From positions 2,995,974 to 3,059,973 of the forward strand of contig JAQJVL010000047.1 in the NCBI GenBank assembly GCA_035578905.1: DNA of 64,000 nucleotides. Reading direction: 5' to 3'. Under the pieces are notes generated by a model. The model worked only from the letters and a program-made list of their open reading frames with translations, had not been told where the DNA came from and did not search any database. The position numbers were made by a program, and so were the translations under genes. The number at the start of each line of letters is the position of its first letter. The stretch's first letter is position 1. Shown piece by piece: positions 25,701 to 37,700 of the stretch. The DNA comes from Stictocephala bisonia. Its lineage: Eukaryota > Arthropoda > Insecta > Hemiptera > Membracidae.

Positions 25701-28700
25701 CAGTGGACTCAGGTTATCCACTGAAGATGTAACACAGGACCTGTCTATCTGAAGGCAGTGGACTCAGGTTATCCACTGAAGATGTAACACAGGACCTGTC
25801 TATCTGAAGGCAGTGGACTCGGGTTATCCACTGAAGATGTAACACAGGACCTGTCTATCTGAAGGCAGTGGACTCAGGTTATCCACTGAAGATGTAACAC
25901 AGGATCTGTCTATCTGAAGGCAGTGGACTCAGGTTATCCACTGAAGATGTAACACAGGATCTGTCTATCTGAAGGCAGTGGACTCAGGTTATCCACTGAA
26001 GATGTAACACAGGACCTGTCTATCTGAAGGCAGTGGACTCAGGTTATCCACTGAAGATGTAACACAGGACCTGTCTATCTGAAGGCAGTGGACTCAGGTT
26101 ATCTACTGAAGATGTAACACAGGACCTGTCTATCTGAAGGCAGTGGACTCAGGTTATCCACTGAAGATGTAACACAGGACCTGTCTATCTGAAGGCAGTG
26201 GACTCAGGTTATCCACTGAAGATGTAACACAGGATCTGTCTATCTGAAGGCAGTGGACTCAGGTTATCCACTGAAGATGTAACACAGGATCTGTCTATCT
26301 GAAGGCAGTGGACTCAGGTTATCCACTGAAGATGTAACACAGGATCTGTCTATCTGAAGGCAGTGGACTCAGGTTATCCACTGAAGATGTAACACAGGAT
26401 CTGTCTATCTGAAGGCAGTGGACTCAAGTTATCCACTGAAGATGTAACACAGGACCTGTCTTTATGAAGGCAGTGGACTCAGGTTATCCACTGAAGATGT
26501 AACACAGGACCTGTCTATCTGAAGGCAGTGTACTCAGGTTATCCACTGAAGATGTAACACAGGACCTGTCTATATGAAGGCAGTGGACTCAGGTTATCCA
26601 CTGAAGATGTAACAATCTCCTTAATCACTGAAGAGAAGTAGTTTACTGCTTAGATGTTCCAACGACATTTAACGATTTTGAAATCTAAGACTCTTGCCGA
26701 CAATCTGGTGACCTCCTCCATATGTTCCAACGACATTTAATGATTTTGAAATCTAAGACTCTTGCCGACAATGTGGTGACCTCCTCCATATACCCTCCAG
26801 GACATACACATGGCCGCTTTAGAAGAGTGACCAAACTGGACAACAGAAATCTACAAGGTATTTCATCAGCTAATCTTAATTTGGAACACTTGCTTGAAAT
26901 TTTTTTACACTTTATAATTGCGCAAGTAGAGGTACGCCTGAAAATTTAATCCAAACACGGGCAAGAACCGGTCATCAGCGCTCGTGCCAGCTGGGTTACT
27001 CAACTAGAGGACATGCAAGCATGGGTTGACGCAACGTACAGACTCTCAATTAGAGACTGGAGTCCATTTCACGCACAACTGGATAAAAACGTACAATTAT
27101 CTGAGGAGGCAACGCTGAGGTAATAGTGGCGGGGAAAGCCGGGGTCACCCCCCCCCCTCCCAAGGAGAGACGTCCTACTTTAAGAGAATAGTAGTCATTG
27201 AAGAGTCTGTACCGAACAGATCGGTACTATCAGCCTATTTCGTTTGTCGTAAGGGGTTAAAGAATATACCGGAGTTTTCATTTTGTAAATAAGAGCAAAA
27301 AAGATGAATTATTTTTAATTATTATGAAGTTTCAATTAAAGAACATTTTGTATGAACTATAAGATGTCGAATATAAGTACTTTAATGATAATTAAGTAAA
27401 CCAAAAAGAACGCATAATTCTGATTGTTACTAAAATAGACGAAAAGTATAAGTAAAAAGTTATAGCGACATCTTAGAACTTAGGCTTAAGCGGAAGGTGT
27501 CATAACTGGAATCTACAGTTTCCGGTGACAACCGCGTCAAGGTACTAAGGCGTCCTGCTGTAAGGTAGGAGGGTGAACCAGGGGAGTTTAGAGTTTATAT
27601 TTCTCTTTTAGACATTTATTGTTTTGGCCTTATTGAAACTAACATGTTGATATTCCAAAATTAATTGTACATGTGGTTGGAAAAAGAGAGGAAAGTTTAT
27701 AATGACGTAATAATTTGTACGTAATATTTTGTTATTTGCAACTTTACGAAAGCAAATTATCTGTTAAACTTTCAAATAATACCATAGAAAGGCACAGGAA
27801 GCATAATTTAAATTACTTATTTTACTTCGTACATACATTTTTTTACTGAATTCTGACTTGTAAATATTGCAGATAGTACCTTGAAGCGGTTGTCACCGGA
27901 AACTGTAGATTCTAGTTATAGCGACATCTTGTGGATAGCGACTAAGAGCAAAAAACTACGTTCTAGATGACAACGAACTGTAACTAAAGGTAGTTATAGC
28001 GACATCTTGTGGATAGCGACTAAGAGTAAAAAACTACGTTCTAGATCTAGATGACAACGAACTGTAACTAAAGGTAGTTATAGCGACATCTTGTGGATAG
28101 CGACTAAGAGTAAAACTACGTTCTAGATGACAACGAACTGTAACTAAAGGTAGTTATAGCGACATCTTGTGGATAGCGACTAAGAGTAAAAAACTACGTT
28201 CTAGATGACAACGAACTGTAACTAAAGGTAGTTATAGCGACATCTTGTGGATAGCGACTAAGAGTAAAAAACTACGTTCTAGATGACAACGAACTGAGGA
28301 TAGCGACTAAGAGTAAAAAACTACGTTCTAGATCTAGATGACAACGAACTGTAACTAAAGGTAGTTATAGCGACATCTTGTGGATAGCGACTAAGAGTAA
28401 AAAACTACGTTCTAGATGACAACGAACTGTGGATAGCGACTAAGAGTAAAAAACTACGTTCTAGATCTAGATGACAACGAACTGTAACTAAAGGTAGTTA
28501 TAGCGACATCTTGTGGATAGCGACTAAGAGTAAAACTACGTTCTAGATGACAACGAACTGTAACTAAAGGTAGTTATAGCGACATCTTGTGGATAGCGAC
28601 TAAGAGTAAAAAACTACGTTCTAGATGACAACGAACTGTAACTAAAGGTAGTTATAGCGACATCTTGTGGATAGCGACTAAGAGTAAAAAACTACGTTCT

Positions 28701-31700
28701 AGATGACAACGAACTGAGGATAGCGACTAAGAGTAAAAAACTACGTTCTAGATCTAGATGACAACGAACTGTAACTAAAGGTAGTTATAGCGACATCTTG
28801 TGGATAGCGACTAAGAGTAAAAAACTACGTTCTAGATGACAACGAACTGTGGATAGCGACTAAGAGTAAAAAACTACGTTCTAGATCTAGATGACAACGA
28901 ACTGTAACTAAAGGTAGTTATAGCGACATCTTGTGGATAGCGACTAAGAGTAAAAAACTACGTTCTAGATGACAACGAACTGTAACTAAAGGTAGTTATA
29001 GCGACATCTTGTGGATAGCGACTAAGAGTAAAAAAATCTACGTTCTAGATGACAACGAACTGTAACTAAATGTAGTTATAGCGACATCTTGTGGATAGCG
29101 ACTAAGAGTAAAAAAACTACGTTCTAGATGACAACGAACTGTAACTAAAGGTAGTTATAGCGACATCTTGTGGATAGCGACTAAGAGTAAAAAACTACGT
29201 TCTAGATGACAACGAACTGAGGATAGCGACTAAGAGTAAAAAACTACGTTCTAGATGACAACGAACTGTAACTAAAGGTAGTTATAGCGACATCTTGTGG
29301 ATAGCGACTAAGAGTAAAAAACTACGTTCTAGATGACAACGAACTGTAACTAAAATATACGTTGTTAATTAACTATTAACTTTCAGGAATTTTACATATT
29401 TTAATTATTATAATAAATTTCCAATTTTAACTTTTTGGAAATATTATTTGAACAGCATTTATATAAACCATTTTTGTGGTTTTAATTTTGTGTGTGTAAA
29501 TGCCATGTATTTTTTCAATGAATTTTATATCATAGGTAAATATTGTAGTAACGAATTAAATAATAATACATTTAATTATATTATTATTTATATGCTCCCA
29601 GATAGTTAGCATTGCTGGGAGTTCGTGTGACGTGAGTTCCCACAGTACATTTGCCTAGACACTCCGCAGCTGAACTTGTGTTTACTTTACAGTACTAACA
29701 CTCACTCTTGTTCTCACCATTCCCACAGTTTGCTACTTTGATTTGCATAGACGCTCTGACAGATATATATATTTGTAACTAAATGTATGTGTTTATTGTA
29801 TACGTCACTAAAACCCATTCTTGTTTTGTGTATTCATCACGCATTTTTAATATATCTAGTGCATCGGTGAAATTTACCCACTCACCCACCCACCTATATA
29901 CGTTCCATACAGTGGTGTGGGTTAATTTATATGCAAATATGCAATAGAATTTACGTGTTATTAACTGTAGCTGTAATTTTAAGAATGTTCAATCTATCCC
30001 ATCAAAATGTATGTAAACAATTATTTGTATGCATTTAAATGTGTATAAAACTGATAAAAATAGCCATAAACAATACCCTACCATACAAACACTATTAAAA
30101 TAGCCGTAAACAATACCTTACCATACAAACACTATAAAAATAGCCATAAACAATACCTTACCATACAAACACTATAAAAATATCCATAAACAATACCTTA
30201 CCATACAAACACTATAAAAATAGCCATAAACAATACCTTACCATACAAACACTATAAACATAGCCATAAACAATACCTTACCATACAAACACTATAAAAA
30301 TAGCCATAAACAATACCTTACCGTACAAACACTATAAAAGTTATTTCTTTTATTATGTTATATTGCTTAGTAATATGTATTTTACTTGTATAGCAGAACA
30401 TCTGGAATATATATTTCTAAATAATTTATACGTTAGATTTGTGAAGTATTGGACGATGCCATTTTGCAAAGAACTCTCGCTGAATCTATTCTTGTTTGGT
30501 TGTAGTGTACATGTTGGGCTCAAGAACCATACTGATTGATTTCAGTTAGAACTATCTGAGTACACGAACAATCGTACTAGAGGAAGGAAGCTCAGTAGCC
30601 TTCACCTTCAGGAGATGAGTGGGGATTTGTTGGCCACGAGGAATTATCACGATCTGGAGTCACGATACGAACCTTGGAGGTGTTGACTAGCGGCCACCGC
30701 CCCTCATCACCTTCCGGAGGTGTGATGAACTTATCATGATTTATAGGCACTGCTGAATCGTGGTTGTCAGATTTAAGGTGAACAGCAGGCAATAAAGCAC
30801 TTTATAATCCTCTTCAGATACAACATGGGTTATTTAACAGGCAGTGGTGTTTCTTCATGCACTAAGAAGGATGGACACGTTAGTAGGATAGAGGACACAC
30901 CTTCAGTAAGGATTATTTACCTATCAGTGGGTTGTTTCCTGTAACTCCTCGAGGCAAGAGCTCAAAATTAGCTCCAAGGGCTCTGGGAAATGTCCAAATA
31001 ATCTGTATCTGACAGGCGTTAGTAGAGGCCCATTTATTATTTGTTAAGAAATTATGTTAGAAAGAGTTTAAAATACAATATCTGTTGTTTGTAAGAGTTG
31101 AAGGTGGCCCGAAGAATCGTTGTTTGTAAGAGTTGAAGGTGGCCCGAAGAATCGTTGTTTGTAAGAGTTGAAGGTGGCTCGAAGAATCGTTGTTTGTAAG
31201 AGTTGAAAGTGGCTCGAAGAATCGTTGTTTGTAAGAGTTGAAGGTGGCCCGAAGAATGGTTGTTCGTAAGAGTTGATGAAGGTGGCCCGAAGAATCGTTG
31301 TTTGTAAGAGTTGATGAAGGTGGCTCGAAGAATCGTTGTTTTCATGCACTAGCATGGTCCAAATGAATCCAGGTTATTTAAGGTGTCTTAAATGTTCATG
31401 TGTCGGCAATTTACGCATGTAATTAGTAGCCAACCAATGTTATTAATTTGAAAACTTTAAGAAGAAAAGAATAGTTTGTTGTACGTTTATTTTTAGCAAA
31501 TTATGTATACAGTACAAGTAAAACGCCACAACACAAAATGTATTACAATAGAAGCATAAAATGCACAAATATATTACAATACAAGTACAAAATGCACAAA
31601 TATTATGGTGGTCGATTTCGGCGAACCACGCTCACCTTCCTCAGACCAGAGGGATTCACAAAAGAATGGAAAATGGTGTTCAACAACTCAATTTATAGGC

Positions 31701-34700
31701 CTATGATCACGTGACCCCATTGGCTGGAATCGTCAAAATGGTGGCTGCTATGATATTATTAGTTATCCCTATTGGCTGTTACTTCTGTTCTTTTAGTCAC
31801 TGAAAATATATTATTAAAAACTATTTCGGAATCAAAATTAGCCTGTTCATGCATTAATTTATCACGATCCTTACATTTTTCTTTAAAAATAAATAACTCT
31901 TCCCAAGCATTCATAATACGACCCTTCTTACAAACTTTTAGAATATCTACATATTCATCTATTTTATTCAAACTGTGCGTACAATTCAGAAGGTGTTTAG
32001 CTACATTATCTTTCAGGTTTCTTGTTTTTAAAAGCAGAGACATGGTTTTTATATCGTATGCTAAAATTTACAGTCTGACCTATGTAAAACATATTACAAT
32101 CATTAAAGTTAAATTTATGTTATATTCTTGAATTATTGAATTTATCTTCATTTTCAATATTCGGGTGTAAAATGTTGATCATAGTATTACAAGTCTTAGA
32201 AGCTACTGATAAATTGAATTTCTTAAAATTCGAGATGATAAACGAACTACACTTAAAAAAGAAAAATCCGATAAAGAACAAAAGAAGTGTGTATCCCTCC
32301 ATTACAATGGACCGTTTACACAAATAGTTGGTAATAGATTTTACAAATTCAATTTATCAGCAGCTTCTAAGACTTAGGACTAAGACTAAGGACTAAGCTT
32401 TACATTATCCCTTTTAGAGTTATCCCTTTAGTAGAATACGACAAAACAACGAATTGTGTTAGTACAGCTGCTACAAATATAAACACGGTTAATGAACATT
32501 GGCATGTTATGTATGAAATCCTTCATATTATACCTTTAATTCATTGGTGAGTGCGAGGCTCTATAACGGAGGGAATGGAAGAGTCACCAAGCGTCACTGT
32601 GTAAAAATGAGAAGGTAGAGCCACCAATCATTGATCATGTGAGAGGTAACCAAGAGTGGTTATTTGGTGACGGGAAGGGAAGAACAACCAAGTGTAATTG
32701 TGTGACGGTGATAGTGGAAGAGCCACCAATCGTCGTTCGTGAGTGGGAGGCAACCAAGTATGGTTGTATGGTGGCGGAAAGGGAAGAACAACCAAGTGTC
32801 ATTGTGTGATGGTGATAGTGGAAGAGCCACCAATCGTCGTTCGTGAGTGGGAGGCAACCAAGTATGGTTGTATGGTGGCGGAAAGGGAAGAACAACCAAG
32901 TGTCATTGTGTGATGGTGATAGTGGAAGAGCCACCAATCGTCGTTCGTGAGTGGGAGGCAACCAAGTATGGTTGTATGGTGGCGGAAAGGGAAGAACAAC
33001 CAAGTGTCATTGTGTGACGGTGATAGTGGAAGAGCCACCAATCGTCGTTCGTGAGTGGGAGGCAACCAAGTATGGTTGTATGGTGGCGGAAAGGGAAGAA
33101 CAACCAAATGTCATTGTGTGATTGTGAGTAACACCTGAATAGATGTGAGTTTTATAGCTATCGAAACGTTGTATTTGTGTCTTAAACGCTTGAAACGTTG
33201 GAAGTCTCCTACCAATTTACCAATCATAAACTATTAGTGGTTGAGGTACTGCAGGAAGAGAAGGGTCACCAATCGTCGTTGTGTGACGTGACAGTGTAAG
33301 GATCACCCAGCGTCGTTGTGTGAATGCGGGAATGGAGGATCCACCAAACGTAGTTGTGTGACGGTACGTATGAAAGGGTCACCAAACGTCGTTGTTTGAA
33401 GGTGGGAATGAAAGATTCATCGAATGTCGTCGTGTGATGGCACAAGTGGAGGGCCACAAAGCGTCGTTGTGTGAAGGTGTGAATGGAAGAGCCTCCAAGC
33501 GTCGTTGTTTGGCGGTGAGAATGGAAGGGCCACCAAGCGTCGTTGTATAAAGGTGGTAATAGAAGAATGGAACACAAAACACAAAAAAAACCTGTTGAAA
33601 TCATCAAAGGAGACCTTTTTCTTTCAACATTGAGACGACATAAAGTAGGTACATTATTTGTCAATGTGAAGTTGTTTATTTCAAGTACGTTTCAGGAACA
33701 AGGAATAACAGTACTGTATAACTTGTGTACGAGTGACAACGAACATACACGAGTAATAGAGAAATACTTTAGTGACACAGATTTTGAGACTGAAGGTAAA
33801 ATGGAGACAAATGTTTCCTTTGAGTACAATTTTTAAGACCAATATTTTACGAGTGAAGCCACAAAAAGTTCTTTTGTTAATGAGGATAAAACATTACATT
33901 GGGTTTATTCCAAAACATTTTCCCACTAAAGAGAATCTCAGTTTGTTCAACAGAGAATCAAATGGGCACATGTGAACAACTGCCACTAAGAAGGTGAACT
34001 AAATGTAATTTGTTACGATGGAAAATGTTTGAGTGTCGAGCCTCTTGAATACACGTCTTCAGAGTGTTGTGGTATCATTCAAGAATAGTCCAATCGATTC
34101 TTTACTTCATTCAACCAAAGCTGTAAACCTTGTTCTGTTTCCAATCACAGTGTAGGTTCCAATATTTTGTCTACAGCACGCAGAGAGTCTGGACTGAAAA
34201 GCAAACACTTCTGAATGGTTTAATTAATGCCAATTACTGGACGGATTTGATTGGAACACGAAATGCCTCTTTCTGGAAGATTACACTTTTAATCAGAAAC
34301 CAGTATAGTGGGACTCGTGCTATCCATATAATAAACCAGGGTCTTCGTGTGAACCCAACTTTCCCTCAGCTTATTTTATCATCAATGTTGTAACCTCTAT
34401 ACTACTTGATGAGTTACATTAGATTAAGTTTTTGTTAATTTGGTAATTTATTACTCAAATTAAAATTATTTAGAATATCTCAGGGTCGTTATATTTTTAT
34501 GGGTAAATCAGTGAGGCTGTAAATTACAATAAATAAGACTCTAGATTGAAAAAGCTAATTTATTACATTTTTCAATTTGTATATGAATTGTAATAGTATA
34601 AAAATGAAAGTTATTTACTTGATACTGATTTCTAGAAACATGATTAAACTAATTTACAAACTTAAACTTATCTTAGTCTTTTCATCTGATGTAGAAACTC

Positions 34701-37700
34701 CTCGTGGTCTTGAGTTTCAATTTAAACTGTAATCACTGTTCCGAACTGGACATCGTATACTTATTTAGACAATTGCGGACAAATTGTAAAAAAGAATTTT
34801 GACTTAATGTTCGATAAATACATTTTTTACATTATTCGGGTTTGAGGTCAAGCGACCACCCTCGGTGACTTGTGCACTCGGCCCTAGCCTGAATTGAAGT
34901 GAAAGAGTGATGAGCGAGGCTAGCATCCTTTGCCTTGTCTGTCCGTTAGAAACTAGGGCTTTGGGTTCAGGGCAAGACTTCCGGTCTGTCCATGTGCTCT
35001 TGATTGGTGCTGCCTCTAGTGGTCCTTCTGTCAACTAACAATATCTTTTATTTATCTTGGGCTCGACTGTCCCTTTGTGACATATTGACTCCCACACGCA
35101 AAACGATAGCTGTCTCCAATGCAATGTTTGGAATTTTGTTTACTCAGGTGTCTCGGAAGACTGCCATTGAATAAATCTGCCTACCAAATTCTCTATATTT
35201 GTTTGCTATTAATTTGTTATAATTTCCGAATATTATTTGAATGTTCGATATTTGTTCTAATTAAATGTACCTATTTCCTCATTTAAATAATTTGTATTTT
35301 ATTAAATTTAATTAATTTAATCGTCAATTAGGTGGAACTGTTACAATGTTAATTAATCAGCAAGTTTGTTATATTTAAGGGCTTTATTGAATTCTTTCAA
35401 TTCGTTAACAGCGATTTTAAAATTCATATCATGCTTTGAAAAGTTAACCAGATATTTTGTAAATCTCTGTATAATTTACATTTTAATAAATTTATTAATA
35501 AATAATAATTATTTTAAAACTCTACTTGTGTTTGTTCAATAGTTTGAGAACATTTTTTATAGGAAGATTTAATATCTGATATGCAAAGTAAGTTCTTATT
35601 TACAATAATATTCCAATAATTATCTAATTCCAGATAAAATGGACATTACTACAAACTAGATAACATATGGCCGATTAGTCTATTATCAGTTGTATCCAAA
35701 TTATTTGAAAAATTAGTTGCAATAAGATATCAAAGCTATAAAAATAGCATTATTTATTTTTGTTGTTGTATTCGTTAATATACTCAGGAGAAAGATTTAC
35801 GGAGTATAAGAAAGTTACATTTTTTTTGCAACAAGGATGTGTTACTCACTGCCTATTATGTTTGTTTATATCCTCATCTTGCATTTGCTGTCCCTATTTG
35901 GGGTTCAGAATGTCTTAATACTAAGTATTTATTCTGCCTCAAAAAAAAGGTTATCCGCAAAATGTTTGGTCTTGTAAAGCTGGAGTCTTTTGTGGATACT
36001 TTCCTTAACAACAACATTTTAACATTTCCTTTCATCTTCATTTTGGAGTCCTTGACGTTTTACATTAAAAACAAATGTTGTTTTGAGTGTACAAGATCGG
36101 CTGCCTTTAGTTTTCGTTGTCGTGCAGGTCTCCCTATTCCTAAACACAATATATCATTTTTCCAGAAACACATTCATTACTCCTGTATCAAGTTATTTAA
36201 TTTATTACCTAATCACCTCAAAGAAGTAAAGTCCGAAAGTAAATTTAGGAGGTCTGTAAAAGCATACTTGTCAAGTAAAGCCTACCACAGTGTTCATAGC
36301 TACTTAAATGATAAGCAGTAATGTAAATAGTTTATTTGGTTAGTTTTCTTAAACTAGTATATAGGTTTTAAACTACAATTTGTAATTATAATTTTATTTT
36401 ACTGACCCATGCTAATGCTTACTTTAAGTCTAAAGGCAATTAAGGAATTTTTTATTGAATGATTGACTGATTGAGTTACTAGACGTTCTCTTAATAGCCG
36501 CAAACATAATTTATCATTTTTAAAATAAATAATAAATTAACATGGCTTTTTATGCATTTTATTGACTATGTAATTTTGTCAACAAATTTAGAGGCACTAG
36601 GAGTAAGAAGCTTGACTTTAAAATGGTGAAGTAGATTCCTCGATGGGAAATGGCCGGCGTGCAAACTCAACATATCGCTCAGCTATCCAAAAGCTTTAAA
36701 AGCCGTAATGCTACGTAATAGATAGATGATTTTTCGGTCTTCATAAAAGATCTATTGCAACTGAAATTTAATGGCAAATCTAGTTTATTAACGAGCGGAA
36801 AACCTTTCTATTTCGAAAGAGAAACAATTCGGTTCTGCAGAGAAATGTATCATAATAAAGTATTATAAACAAATAAAATTAAAAAAAGATAAAACTATCT
36901 AATAAAGTAAAACTCTTGAAAAATCTTCGTTCAATCTCATTTTCAACATTTCGAATTCACCACTGACTGAAAATATCCTGTTGCAAACTGTTCAGAAGTA
37001 AAATTGCTATCTACTTCGATAAGTAAAACAATTTCAATATCTGAAATTTATATAAGATGAATAATTGCTTTAGGAAGCTCATATTTATAGGCTAGCCTAG
37101 AGAATTCATACAAATTTTGTTTTCAAACCCATTTGCAATCTACATAAACAGACCAGGTCGGTAATTAGATAAATCTATTTCTAATGAAATTTGTTGTAAC
37201 AATTATATATTAAAACATATTTTGCATTAAAGATTTCAGAATTAAGTGTACAGTATATAAATACCTGATGACAAAAGTTGGAGGAGAGGAATATATTCTG
37301 ATAAAAATTACTTTGAACAGGCACAAAAGAATCAACTCAATTCTATTCAAAATAATTATTACAAACTTAACAATAAAATGCATCTAAAAAACATTATATA
37401 TCTCTGGCCACTTTCTATTATCGAGGGAACCGACCAAGTGTTGTTGGATCCTCTCACAAACAGTAATATTCCTTTTCTGAATAAGAAGTAAGATTCCGAC
37501 TTTTTTACTTCTCTATTCTCCCTCAGAAAAGTGTAGTGGCAATAGAGGTATCTTGCTATCACTCCCAGGTAAAGGACGAGAACCGCTAAGTTCAGTTTGG
37601 TAGCGTTGGTAATAATGGAAGGCAAGAAGCATTTTAAATAATTAAATATTGTGTGGATAGAAAACTAAATAATTAAGTATTGTGTGGATAGCAAACTAAA

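Noticed and set aside
25568..26615. Possible CRISPR array
   Set aside because: All arrays in this window are head-to-tail tandem repeats without unique spacers, in a eukaryotic gene.
31068..31355. Minus-strand frames with [20 protein letters not shown] repeats
   Set aside because: Explained by the 35-bp array.
32635..33107. Overlapping minus-strand frames of 66-122 codons repeating [11 protein letters not shown]
   Set aside because: The 104-bp unit shifts frame each period, and the similarity among frames is due to the repeat itself.
35839..36321. 160-codon open frame as a host gene
   Set aside because: It is the C-terminal part of a non-LTR reverse transcriptase followed by a short-repeat tail.
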